Positions 32,381-41,919 of a stretch of 64,000 nucleotides of DNA are shown piece by piece. A program made the translations under genes and the position numbers. The notes below the pieces were generated by a model. The model was given only the letters and a program-made list of their open reading frames with translations, had not been told where the DNA came from and searched no databases. This DNA comes from Hennigella sp045617465 (GTDB taxonomy: Bacteria > Bacillota_I > Bacilli_A > Mycoplasmatales > Mycoplasmoidaceae): the NCBI GenBank assembly GCA_045617465.1, contig JAZLIQ010000003.1, forward strand, positions 62,001 through 126,000, in the 5' to 3' direction. The number at the start of each line of letters is the position of its first letter. Positions within the stretch are counted from its first letter, which is position 1.

Positions 32381-32389
32381 AACGACTCC
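32367..32389 (+). repeat. Direct repeat copy B (over toxin start and ribosome site)
   Basis: GAATCTATTG at 32367-32376, then CATA and CTCC to 32389. On the minus strand this is GGAG, the start codon and codons 2-5 of the toxin. Confidence 0.75.
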
Positions 32390-32463
32390 TTTCTATGGGC
32401 AGAAACCCGAGATGGATAAGTCTACCCATCTGAAAAGAGTCATTATTAGAAAAGATTAAAAGT

Positions 32464-32469
32464 ATTATA
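32464..32469 (-). promoter_or_regulatory. -10 box of the putative toxin mRNA
   Basis: TATAAT on minus; predicted transcript start about 32457. A 34-bp perfect palindrome covers the -35 region. Confidence 0.55.
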
Positions 32470-32474
32470 CAATA

Positions 32475-32508
32475 TAATATAAAAATTTATATATAAATTT
32501 TTATATTA
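32475..32508. repeat. 34-bp perfect AT palindrome upstream of the toxin promoter
   Basis: TAATATAAAAATTTATA and its exact reverse complement directly abutting, centre at 32491/32492, all A/T. Position fits an operator of the minus promoter, a bidirectional structure separating it from dnaK, or a cruciform. Confidence 0.7.
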
Positions 32509-32526
32509 GGTATAAAGATTAAATAA

Positions 32527-32553
32527 TTAGCACTTTTTTGTTGAGAGTGCTAA
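32527..32553 (+). promoter_or_regulatory. CIRCE element (HrcA operator) upstream of dnaK
   Basis: TTAGCACTT - 9 bases - GAGTGCTAA, differing from the consensus TTAGCACTC-N9-GAGTGCTAA by one base. It lies just upstream of TATAAT at 32562-32567 and would let HrcA repress dnaK until heat stress. Confidence 0.93.
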
Positions 32554-32561
32554 TTTTAGTG

Positions 32562-32567
32562 TATAAT
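32562..32567 (+). promoter_or_regulatory. -10 box of dnaK
   Basis: TATAAT 33 bases before the dnaK ATG; TTGAGA inside CIRCE (32541-32546) may serve as the -35 box with a short 15-base spacer. Confidence 0.6.
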
Positions 32568-32600
32568 ACTTATAACATTAATTGTAAAGGAGTAATTTTT

Positions 32601-34370
32601 ATGGCAAAAGAAACAATTATTGGTATTGACTTAGGAACTACAAACTCATGTGTTTCCATCATGGATGGAGCTAAGCCAAAAGTATTAGAAACCCCTGAAG
32701 GTAAACGAACAATTCCTTCAGTAGTAGCTTTCAAAGGGACTGAAGTAATTGTTGGTGAAGCAGCTAAAAGACAAACTATCACTAACAAGAACACTGTTTC
32801 TTCTATTAAAAGAAAAATGGGCACTAAAGAGATGACTAAGATTGGTGATAAAGACTATACACCAGAAGAAATCTCTGCTAAGATATTAAGTTATATTAAA
32901 TCATGCGCAGAAGATAAATTAGGTCATCCTGTCAAAAAAGCAGTAATTACTGTTCCTGCTTATTTTAATGATAGTCAAAGAGCTGCTACTAAAGCAGCTG
33001 GTAAAATTGCAGGACTAGAAGTTGAACGTATTATCAATGAACCAACTGCTGCTGCTTTAGCTTATGGTTTAGATAAACTAAACAAAGAACAAAAGATCTT
33101 AGTATATGACCTAGGCGGTGGAACATTCGATGTTTCCATCCTAGATATGGCTGAAGGTAGCTTTGAAGTATTAGCTACTTCAGGTGATAACAAACTTGGT
33201 GGTGATGACTGAGACCAACGTATCATTGACTGACTAATCCAAGAAGTTAAAAAAGAATCAGGTGTGGATCTATCAAAAGACAAAATGGCTTGTCAACGTT
33301 TGAAAGATGCTGCCGAAAAAGCTAAGATAGACCTATCAGGAAGCAAGGAAACACAAATCTTGCTGCCATACATCTCAATGACTTCTGACGGGCCTCTAAA
33401 CGTTGAAAAAACGCTTACTCGTGCTAAATTTGAAGACCTAACAAAAGATTTGTTAGAACGTACAGTTAAACCTGTTGAAGATGCAATTAAAGAATCAAAA
33501 CTTTCCCTAAATGATATTCATCAAGTATTACTTGTAGGTGGATCTACTCGTATGCCTGCTGTACAAGCATTAATAAAGAAAATAACAGGTAAAGAACCAA
33601 ACAAAACTGTTAACCCTGATGAAGTAGTTGCTATGGGTGCAGCAATTCAAGGTGGTGTATTATCTGGTGATGTAGACGACATCTTGTTACTAGATGTAAC
33701 ACCTTTAACTCTTTCTATTGAAACACTAGGTGGTGTGGCTACTCCTTTAATTAAACGTAACACCACTATTCCAGTAAGTAAGAGTCAAATCTTCTCAACT
33801 GCAGCAGATAATCAACCTGCGGTTGATATCCATGTAGTTCAAGGTGAAAGATCAATGGCAAGAGACAATAAGTCTCTAGGTAACTTCTCATTATCTGGTA
33901 TTGAACCAGCACCAAGAGGTGTACCTCAAATTGAGATTACTTTCAACATTGACGTTAACGGTATGTTAAATGTTAAAGCTAAAGATCTTAAAACAAACAA
34001 AGAAGCAACAATCACTATTAAAAATAGTGGTGCTCTATCTGAAGAAGAAATTAACAAAATGGTTAAAGATGCTGAAGCTAACAAAGAAGCTGACGCTAAA
34101 AAACGTGAACAATCTGAAATCAGATATAAAGCTGAAACATACATCAATACTTTTGAAAAAGCATTGAAGGATGAAAAGATCGCAGGACAAATTCCAGCTG
34201 ATCAAAAAGATCAAGCTAAGAAAGTTGTTGATGAATTAAAGAAACTTCTTGAAGATCAAAAATGAGATGAATTGAAAAAGAAGTTGGAACAACTTGATCA
34301 ATTAATGGCAACATTCTCTCAAGCTGCTGCCAACCAAGGACAAGGACCAAAGGGACCAAACAAAAAATAG
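32601..34370 (+). CDS. dnaK: Chaperone DnaK (Hsp70)
   Basis: 589 residues. IGIDLGTTNSC opens the ATPase domain, DLGGGTFDVS and GGSTRMP follow, and the substrate-binding domain begins after LLDVTPLTL. A helical lid and a Gly/Gln/Lys tail end the protein; the lid is shorter than in E. coli (638 residues), as usual in mycoplasmas. ATG at 32601 has AAAGGAG 9 bases upstream; an open frame extends to 32538 but covers CIRCE and promoter. Alone here, without grpE or dnaJ next to it. Confidence 0.98.
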
Positions 34371-34388
34371 GATTCTAAATCCTATTTT
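34364..34388 (+). terminator. Terminator of dnaK
   Basis: AATAGGAT - TCTAA - ATCCTATT hairpin and seven T; the TAG stop lies in the left arm. Confidence 0.85.
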
Positions 34389-34398
34389 TTTATTGATT

Positions 34399-34404
34399 TA
34401 TAAT
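34399..34404 (+). promoter_or_regulatory. Candidate -10 box, Ntn-hydrolase lipoprotein
   Basis: TATAAT ends 9 bases before ATG 34414, so the mRNA would be leaderless or nearly so; supports 34414 over 34393 as the start. Confidence 0.5.
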
Positions 34405-34413
34405 AGATTTGTT

Positions 34414-35730
34414 ATGAAGTTAATTAAAAGTAAATTATTATCCGGAAGTTTAATCGCTTGTACACTTCCTATTTCTTTTGCTTGTGTAACAAGCATAACA
34501 AGTTGTTCAGGTACTCACTACTACCACAATCTACATACATTAGTTCCATACTTACATTACATTGAATATGACGACTATGTAGTAGAAGATAACCCTATAC
34601 ATAATAATCTAGATGCTGACACATCAGGCTTTGCCTGTTCATGTATTAGAAATGGTGATCTTTTTGGACGTAATCTAGATTTCTACTACGATGAAACACC
34701 ATACTTTGTTATTAAAGTAGCACATAATGAACAAAAGAACAGATTAGCATCTGTTGGTATTACTTTAAATAAAGAATGATTAGATAAGGATATCGTAGCT
34801 ATTGAGAATAAAGGTAAATATGATTCATCTTTAGATGTCTTGCCAAATAAAACATGTGATGGTATTAATGAATGTGGCGTTGTTTGCGCTTACAACGTTT
34901 GTTGTATTGATGATGCTCACGATATTGGAACAAGAAAATATGATGAAACTGACATGAATTATTCTTGTTCTGTTAGATATATATTAGATAACGCACACAC
35001 AGCCAAAGAAGGTGTTGAGTTGTTAAAAAAGAAAAATATTTATATTGATGACAAATGAACGCCTTACAACTTTCATATAATGGTTGCTGATAAAAATGAA
35101 ACATATGTCATCGAGTTCTTTAAAGATGTAAATGAAGAACATGCATCACTTCATGTTTTGCCAAAGGGCAATGAAACTCATAAAGATGACGATTTCCCTA
35201 TGCCTATCATGACCAACTTTTATATTAATATGGATGAAGATTGCAGAAAAGCTACATGAGATTCGCACTTCAATCCAGCTCCAGACCCAGTGACACAAAA
35301 AATACTTAATATGGGTGCGCAAGGCACTGAGAGATTTCAAATCATCAAGGATAATTATTCTAAAACAAATAGTTTTGCTGGCATGTACGAGGTGTTAAGG
35401 AAGGTTTGAATGTCAAACATCTACCCAGACCTAGATATTGAAGAGCCACATTGACCAAGTGAAGACTTGTGACAACACGAAATAACTAATGCTGATCGTC
35501 TTTATGAATGGCTACACTCTAATGAAAAAGATTGAGATGGTTATGGTACACCGGGATATAGGTACCTATATACTGATTACCACGATGTTTTGCGAAGACA
35601 AGCTCGTGATGAAGGTAGAGAAAAAGATATATGAATAACTAACCACACTTCAATATTTAATATTGAGGAAAAAAGTATGTGAATTGTTCCGGAAGAACAT
35701 TACTCATTAGCTTATACTTTCAAAGTTTAA
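34414..35730 (+). CDS. Lipoprotein of the choloylglycine-hydrolase / linear amide C-N hydrolase superfamily
   Basis: 438 residues. A lipoprotein signal ends at Cys31 (SITSC). Residues 73-90, FACSCIRNGDLFGRNLDF, resemble the Ntn-hydrolase core in which a Cys (here Cys75 or Cys77) is the nucleophile and GRNxD follows; the hairpin between them is shorter than in bile salt hydrolases. GINECGVVCAYNVC matches the later GxNExGl motif. Known members cleave bile salts, penicillin V, N-acyl amides or peptides; the substrate cannot be told. Family members normally expose the Cys by self-cleavage, which would free the enzyme from its lipid anchor (inference). Confidence 0.65.
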
Positions 35731-35756
35731 AAAAATAGGGTTATCCCTATTTTTTC
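35731..35756. terminator. Bidirectional terminator
   Basis: AAAAATAGGG-TTAT-CCCTATTTTT hairpin between the Ntn-hydrolase lipoprotein and the minus-strand Cys-rich gene, whose TAG stop (35747-35749) is inside it. Confidence 0.85.
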
Positions 35757-35833
35757 TTTTTACCACAGCAGCATTTGCATTGACAACCCTTTGGGTGTTT
35801 CTTTGCTGCTTTTTTAGTCTTTTTACAAGCCAT
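35747..35833 (-). CDS. 28-residue Cys/Lys-rich mini-protein
   Basis: MACKKTKKAAKKHPKG, then a cysteine cluster CQCKCCC, then Lys-rich end: 6 Cys, 12 Lys and 1 His in 28 residues. A strong ribosome site (AGGAG, 6-8 bases upstream), its own TATAAT box (35853-35858) and a terminator suggest a real, independently expressed gene in the gap between valS and the lipoprotein. The cluster CxCxCCC could bind Zn, Cu or Fe-S; the basic part could bind nucleic acid. No family recognised; function is unknown. Confidence 0.7.
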   Translation of the reverse strand: MACKKTKKAAKKHPKGCQCKCCCGKKKK

Positions 35834-35852
35834 TTTTCTCTCCTATATTTTT

Positions 35853-35858
35853 ATTATA
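35853..35858 (-). promoter_or_regulatory. Candidate -10 box of the Cys-rich mini-protein
   Basis: TATAAT on minus, 19 bases before its ATG, in the gap after the valS stop. Confidence 0.5.
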
Positions 35859-35871
35859 GGTAAATATCAAC

Positions 35872-38445
35872 TTATTTATTTAATGATTGAAGGATTTGTT
35901 GCTTTTCAGCTTCATACTTAGCTAGTTTATCTCTTTCAGCTTGAACTTTTTGTGCTGGAGCTTTGGCAACAAAGTTTTGGTTAGCTAAAATATTTTTAGC
36001 TCTATTAATTTCAAACTCAACAACCTCTAAACGTTTTGCTAGACTTTCATTTTGGTTTTGTTGATCAACCTTTAAACAGATGATTCCATCATCTACTACC
36101 AATGCTGTTGTGTTATCGGGTTTAACATTAACAATGTTATTAACCTTTAAATTGAATTGTTTTAGTAATTCATTAAGTTCTATTAACTTAATATCTTCTT
36201 TAGTTACATAGTCAAAACTAATTTCATTCTTTCTACTTAACGAATGTTTAATTCGATAGTCTCTTAAACAATTTGTTATGTTAGCAAAGTGTTTCATTAA
36301 TATTTGATTAAAACTATATTTAATATCAATAGTCTTAACTTTTGTATATCAAATATATTTATGATTAATTTCATAAAATAAATAATCAGTTAAAGCTGGA
36401 GCAATTGGATAGAACAACTTCAAGAATTCATCAAAGATAAACAAAGCAATAGCTTTTTGTTTTTTAGCTTTCTTTTTGTTATTAAGGTTTATCTTGATGA
36501 ACTCAAGATATTGGTTACAGAAGTCGTTTCAGAAGCAATCTATTAATAACTTGTTAGCGACTGTAAAGTCATAGTTGTTGTATAAAGGGATAACCTTATT
36601 AATTAGGTTATTAAGCTTATCTAGCATTCAACAATCATATGGACTTAAGTGTTCTGGTTTAAATGATATTCTTGCACCTGAAATTAAGTTATATGAATTT
36701 CATATTTTATTTAATACTGATCAATAATATGTGATCTTTTCTTCATTAAATCTAAGATCTTCTCCCATTGTAGCAGAAGATGTAAAGAACATCTTCATAG
36801 CATCTGAACCATATTTAGCAACTAGATCCATTGGATCTACTCCGTTGCCTAGTGATTTAGACATCTTTCTGCCTTGAGCATCACGAATTAATCCATGGAT
36901 TAATACTTGATCAAATGGTAGTTTCTTTGTTCAACAACTACACATTGTCATCATTCTAGCTACTCAGAAGAAAAGAATGTCATATGCTGTAACTAGTAAA
37001 CTAGTTGGATAGAATTCTTTTAGCTCACTATTATCTTTTCAACTAGTGCATACTAGTGGTCATAAGCCTGATGAAAATCATGTATCTAATACATCTGGAT
37101 CTTGTTTTCAGTTTTCTATGTCTTTTGGAGGTTTAACTGAAACAAGAACTTTTCCAGTCTCTTTATGATAATAAACTGGAAGTTGGTGTCCTCATCATAA
37201 TTGTCTAGAAATACATCAATCTTGAATGCTTCTCATTCAAGTTAATAATGCTTCATTAAATCGTGTTGGAACAAATTCAACACCTTTGTTTTTTTCTTGT
37301 CATTCAATAATTTTATCAGCAAGAGGTTGCATCTTAACAAACCATTGTTTTGATAAAAATGGTTCAACAACAGTATTTGTTCTTTCTGAATAACCTACAT
37401 TGTTAACAATGTCTTCAATCTTTACAACTAAATCATTTTGTTTAAATATTTCAACTAATTGTTTTCTTGCTTCTTTGACAGGTAAGTCCTTATAGCTACT
37501 ACCTTTAAAATCAATAGCGTTATCATTCATTGTACCATTGGGATTCATGACATTGTGGTATAACACAATCTTATGTTTCTTGGCTAGGTTGTAATCATTA
37601 AAGTCATGAGCAGGAGTACATTTCATGATTCCTGTTCCAAAACCTAGTTCAACATATTCATCACCAATAATAGGTAATGGTTTACCATTAGCTGGGTTGA
37701 TTGCTGTTTGTCCTATATATTTAGCATTCTTTTCGTCTTTAGGATTGATAACAAGACAAACATCACCAAACATTGTTTCTGGTCTTGTAGTAGCTACTGT
37801 CAAATATTCATTGCTTCCTTCAAGGAAGTATTTGAAGTAATACATCTTAGAGTTTGTTTCTTTATATATAACCTCAATATCAGAGATAGCTGTTTGCAAT
37901 TGTGTATCTCAATTAACTAACTTGTAGTCTTGATAAATCAAACCATGTTTGTATGCGTCTACAAACCATTCCATACAAGCTTGATGAACATGTTCATCCA
38001 TTGTAAAACATTGAGATTTTAAGCTTAATGCTAAATTTAAACTATCTCATTGACTAGCAATGAATTGTCTTTGTTGGTTAGATCACTCACCTAGTTTTCT
38101 TAAGAATTCTTCTCTGGTAAAATCAAATCTTGATTTTCCCTCAGTCTCTTTTAAAATTTTTTCGTATTTAGTTTGAGTTGCTATACTAGCATGATCCATA
38201 CCAGAAACTCACAAGGTATTAAAACCTTGTAAATGTTTAAATCTGATGATAGCATCTTGTAAGCTTGCATCTCAAGCATGACCTAAGTGCAACTTACCCG
38301 TAATATTTGGTGGAGGTAGAACAATAGAAAATTTAGGACCACGAGTATATTTATGGTATTCATAAAAATCCTTATCTTTTAAAAGTTCCTTAACCCTTTG
38401 TTCAACAAAGACAGGGTTATATTTTTTACTGTCTATCTCTGCCAT
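35872..38445 (-). CDS. valS: Valyl-tRNA synthetase
   Basis: 857 residues including many TGA-Trp. HIGH motif as HLGH at 53-56 (PPPNITGKLHLGHAW), KMSKS in RKMSKSLGNG, editing domain in between (TTRPETMFGD), and a C-terminal coiled-coil (last 60 residues) typical of ValRS. Stops at TAA 35872-35874. Four bases separate it from engB, which is upstream in the same operon. Confidence 0.97.
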
Positions 38446-38449
38446 AGAC

Positions 38450-39022
38450 TTATTTTAACTTCTTAGTTAATATATTCATTAATCTTTTTATATAAGAAAT
38501 ATTTAATTTCTTAAATGCGCTCGCGGGAATAAGATTTTGGGGTAAAATTCCAAATTGATCAGCAATTTTCTTACGATTGTTATCAAAGTAAGACTTGCTA
38601 ACTTTATCCGCTTTATTAAGCACAACATAAACGTTTTTAAAACGTTTTGACACATTTTTAAAAACATCAACATCCATTGGTGTGATGTGTGCCATGTCAC
38701 ATATTTGAAAAATACAAAATAAGTTAGTTCGATGAGAAATGTAATCAACTAACATTTGGTTTATTTCATAATGTTTAGCTTTAGATACTTGAGCATATCC
38801 ATAACCTGGTAAATCAACAATTCGATAATCAACAAAATCAAACACATTAATTAATTGTGTTCGTCCTGGTTGTTTAGAAGTTCTGGCTATCTTCGCATTT
38901 GCTAAAGCATTAATTAAGGTAGATTTACCTACATTACTGCGTCCGATAAAACAGAACTCTACAATTTGATCATCGATAGCGATTGCGTCTACGCAATCTG
39001 CTGATTTAATAAATTTAGCCAT
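38450..39022 (-). CDS. engB: GTP-binding protein EngB (YsxC/YihA)
   Basis: 190 residues, a single small G domain: GRSNVGKST at 27-35, TSKQPGRTQ switch I, DLPGYGYA, NKADK, SAF. It is needed for 50S assembly, like Der and Obg elsewhere in this window. 3 bases follow the UPF0154 gene. Confidence 0.95.
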   Translation of the reverse strand: MAKFIKSADCVDAIAIDDQIVEFCFIGRSNVGKSTLINALANAKIARTSKQPGRTQLINVFDFVDYRIVDLPGYGYAQVSKAKHYEINQMLVDYISHRTNLFCIFQICDMAHITPMDVDVFKNVSKRFKNVYVVLNKADKVSKSYFDNNRKKIADQFGILPQNLIPASAFKKLNISYIKRLMNILTKKLK

Positions 39023-39025
39023 GAA

Positions 39026-39256
39026 TTATTTTTGTTGTCTCTTCATTGCTTCCATTACTTGGTTAATTTGAGATTCAGTTGGAGTACGTCCCATTTGTTG
39101 GTACATAGCTCTAATTTGTTCTCTCGTAATAGGTGGGTTTTCTTTAAGTTGTTTCTTAAAGTATCTTTGACCTAAGGCAAATCCTATAAGTATTCCAATG
39201 ATTATTCCTGCAATAGCTACTCCTACTGCTAATCCTGCAATTGCTCCTGCTGACAT
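39026..39256 (-). CDS. UPF0154 (YneF-like) membrane protein
   Basis: 76 residues: N-terminal helix with Gly/Ala/Ile, then the UPF0154 signature NPPITREQIRAMYQQMGRTPTESQ. Function unknown, conserved in Firmicutes and mollicutes. It follows tkt (11-base gap), as yneF follows tkt in B. subtilis. The ribosome site AAGGAGAAA overlaps the tkt stop. Confidence 0.93.
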   Translation of the reverse strand: MSAGAIAGLAVGVAIAGIIIGILIGFALGQRYFKKQLKENPPITREQIRAMYQQMGRTPTESQINQVMEAMKRQQK

Positions 39257-39267
39257 AATATTTCTCC

Positions 39268-41235
39268 TTATTTATCTAATCACTTGTTTATTTTATTTGC
39301 TATTTGGCTACAAGTTAAGCCAAGTCTTCTAACAACATCATCTGGTTTACCAGAACAGCCAAATGAGTCTGTTCCAATAGCCAAGTCTACATATTTATAT
39401 CATGGTGTTGTACATCCATATTCAATAGATATCTTCTTTGAATTATCAAAGATTTGTTCTAAATACTTTTTATCTTGTTTCTTTAATAATTCCAAACTAT
39501 TAATGGCTACAACTCTTGATGGTACTGATAATTTATCTGCTACTTGCAAAGCAAGTGGTAATTCAGAACCTGTAGCATATAAGGTAACTTTGTGATTTTT
39601 ATCACTTCTTACTAAGTAACCACCTTTTTTAGCTAGTTCATAATCAACATTAACTTGGTCGAATGTTGCACGACTATTAACAATTGTAACAGGTGTTTTC
39701 TTAGATTTAAGTGCTTCTTCCCAAGCAACAACCATATCAATTGAACTTGTTGGTCTAAAGACCATATGATTAGGAATTAATCTTAAAGTTCATAATTGTT
39801 CAATTGGTTGATGTGTTGGTCCATCTTCTCCAACAGTGATTGAGTCATGAGAGTAAATGTTAATTGATGGAATTCTGCTAATAGCAGCTAATCTAATTGC
39901 TGCTTTGTTGTAGTCACTAAAGCTCATGAATGTTGAACCAATAGCCTTCATTCCACCATAAGCAACAATACCATTGTTGATGGCAGACATAGCAAACTCT
40001 CTAACACCGCAATCTAAATTTTGTCCTTCTCATTTTTTTGCGCTTATCTTAGTTGATACATTAACTTTCATCATTGTAGATGATGATAAGTCTGCAATTG
40101 AACAAATTAAGTTGGGGTTGTTGAAAGCAATTGGTTGTAATGTGCTTCCACAAATTTTTCTAGTTGATTCTTTTGTTGGAAATTTAGAAACATCATATCA
40201 TTTATGATCAAACTTAAATTTGTTGTTTTGGAACATATCAATAGCTCGAGCATACAAATCTGGATTAGTTTGTTCGAGTTTAGATAGTTTCTTATTAAAT
40301 TCAATTACTTTTTTATCTGTACGTTCTATGATTTGCTTACGCAAAGGTCATAAAGGTTCAGGAATAGTAAAATCAGGATAATCATATTTCAGTGTTTTCT
40401 TTAATTGAACTAGTTGTTCTTCATTTAAAGGACTACCATGACATTTATTAGTTCCTTCATTAACTGAACCAAAACCAATTTTTGTTTTAGCAATAATTAC
40501 AGTTGGTTTTTTGTTTGTTGAAGATTTTGCTCTAGCAAAAGCTGATTTAATTTGTCTTGGATCATGCCCATTTAAACACGTAACAACGTTTCAACCCATT
40601 GTTCTAAAAAATTTAGAAGGATTGTAAACTGTTGAATCCGATACAACACCATCTAATTGAATAGAGTTGTAATCATAAATCATAATTAGTTTGTTTAATT
40701 TTAATCTACCAGCAATTGCGATTGCTTCATAAGCAATTCCTTCTTCAAAGCAACCATCACCAAATAAACAATATGTGTAGTTATTGATTAACTCAATCTT
40801 TGGAGTGTTAACAATATTAGCCATTTTCTTGCTGGCAATTGCTAAACCGACAGCCATAGCTATACCTTGTCCTAAAGGACCGGTTGTTACTTCAACACCT
40901 TCTAATAGGTGTGGTTCAGGATGCCCTGGAGTCTTAGCATCAATTTGTCTGAAGTTTTTTAAATCAGACATATGGATAGACTTATATCCACATAGTAACA
41001 TTGTGGCATATAACAAACTGCTACCATGTCCAGCAGATAAAACAAAACGGTCTCTATTAAAGTAACCAAGATGAACTGGGCTTGTATTCATTTGATGTGC
41101 AAACAATTCATACATAATATCAGCAGCACCAAGAGCAATACCTGGGTGTCCTGATTTTGCTTTTGTTATTGCACTTGCAGCTAATACTCTTAAAGTATTA
41201 GCAGCTAATTTAGGATTTATTTTTGTCTTTTTCAT
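39268..41235 (-). CDS. tkt: Transketolase
   Basis: 655 residues across several TGA-Trp. Thiamine diphosphate motif GDGCFEEGIAYEA (GDGxxxEG...), His residues in KSGHPG and GHPEPH, and a pyrimidine domain with DSITVGEDGPTHQP. It moves two-carbon units in the non-oxidative pentose phosphate pathway, supplying ribose phosphate. Follows udk by 3 bases, precedes UPF0154. Confidence 0.96.
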
Positions 41236-41238
41236 AGT

Positions 41239-41859
41239 CTATAGTAATGATTTGATTCCTGCAATTAAGTATTTGATACTATTTTTGTTTTCTGAATTAT
41301 CTCATGGTAAAAGGAAATCAGATAATCATCTTTTTGGTTTGACATAGATATCAAACATTGGTTTAACTGATTCGTTTCATTGGTTAATGATTGATTCAGG
41401 AGTTCTGCGACGCTCTTTTTGATCACGATGTAAACGACGAATGAAACATTCATTCATTGATGTATCAACAAAGATTTTTAATTCAGCCATGTTATTTAGC
41501 TTTTCATCATATAAGGCTAAAAAGCCTTCAAAGATGATAATCTTTGTTGGTTGAATTAATTCTAATTTAGTTTTTCTTTTATGAGTTTTGTAATCATAAA
41601 CTGGAACATAAGTTGGTTTATTATCAAGTAAAGATTTTAAACATTTTCTTAGTAAAAGTCAGTCAAAAGATTTTGGGTGGTCAAAGTTAGGATGACCACT
41701 TTTTGGAACTCTTGGCATCAATTTAGCAGTAGCTTTATAAAAGCGATCCATACATAAAATTTGTGCTTCGTTTTTCTTAAAACTATTTTTAATTCTCTTA
41801 GAAACAGTTGACTTTCCTGAACCAGAACATCCAGCAACTATGATTAATTTGTTTTTCAT
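41239..41859 (-). CDS. udk: Uridine kinase
   Basis: 206 residues. P-loop GCSGSGKST at 10-18, CMDRFYK (DxFY), PNFDHPKSFDW and IIIFEGFLAL are uridine/cytidine kinase signatures. Salvages uridine and cytidine to UMP and CMP. First gene of the udk-tkt-UPF0154-engB-valS run on minus, with TATAAT at 41874-41879. Confidence 0.94.
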
Positions 41860-41873
41860 AATATATTAGTAGA

Positions 41874-41879
41874 ATTATA
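41874..41879 (-). promoter_or_regulatory. Candidate -10 box of udk-tkt-engB-valS operon
   Basis: TATAAT on minus, 14 bases before the udk ATG. Confidence 0.45.
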
Positions 41880-41880
41880 G

Positions 41881-41904
41881 ATTATTTTTTTATTAAAAAA
41901 TAAT
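41881..41904. repeat. Inverted repeat abutting the -10 box of an LRR lipoprotein
   Basis: ATTATTTTTT - TATT - AAAAAATAAT, 10-bp perfect arms; its right end shares one base with TATAAT at 41904-41909 (plus). Confidence 0.65.
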
Positions 41905-41909
41905 ATAAT
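41904..41909 (+). promoter_or_regulatory. Candidate -10 box of LRR lipoprotein
   Basis: TATAAT ends 10 bases before the ATG at 41920; almost no leader is left. Confidence 0.5.
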
Positions 41910-41919
41910 AGTTGATATC

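Larger units (their letters stand above)
32245..32457 (-). ncRNA. Predicted toxin transcript with three strong stems
   Basis: Predicted ~213-base mRNA from the -10 at 32464-32469 to the shared terminator. (1) A 5' stem pairs GACTCTTTTC (32432-32441) with GAAAGGAGTC (32384-32393), hiding the ribosome site, with an inner 9-bp stem 32421-32429/32395-32403. (2) The reading frame is enclosed by a 7+7 bp stem (32351-32366 with 32300-32313). (3) A perfect 9-bp hairpin lies at 32278-32299 before the terminator. Such heavy folding and a hidden ribosome site are typical of type I toxin mRNAs. Confidence 0.65.

Noticed and set aside
32202..32459. 85-codon plus-strand frame across the 32.2-32.5 kb gap
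   Set aside because: It has no ribosome site or family features, and its codons are imposed by the minus-strand toxin frame, stems and repeats. The RNA structures explain this DNA better.
32538..32600. Longer dnaK starting at 32538
   Set aside because: This would translate the CIRCE element and promoter; the ATG at 32601 has a strong ribosome site and the normal Hsp70 N-terminus.
40107..40304. 65-codon minus-strand frame inside tkt
   Set aside because: It lies out of frame within the transketolase gene and has no family likeness; a shadow frame.
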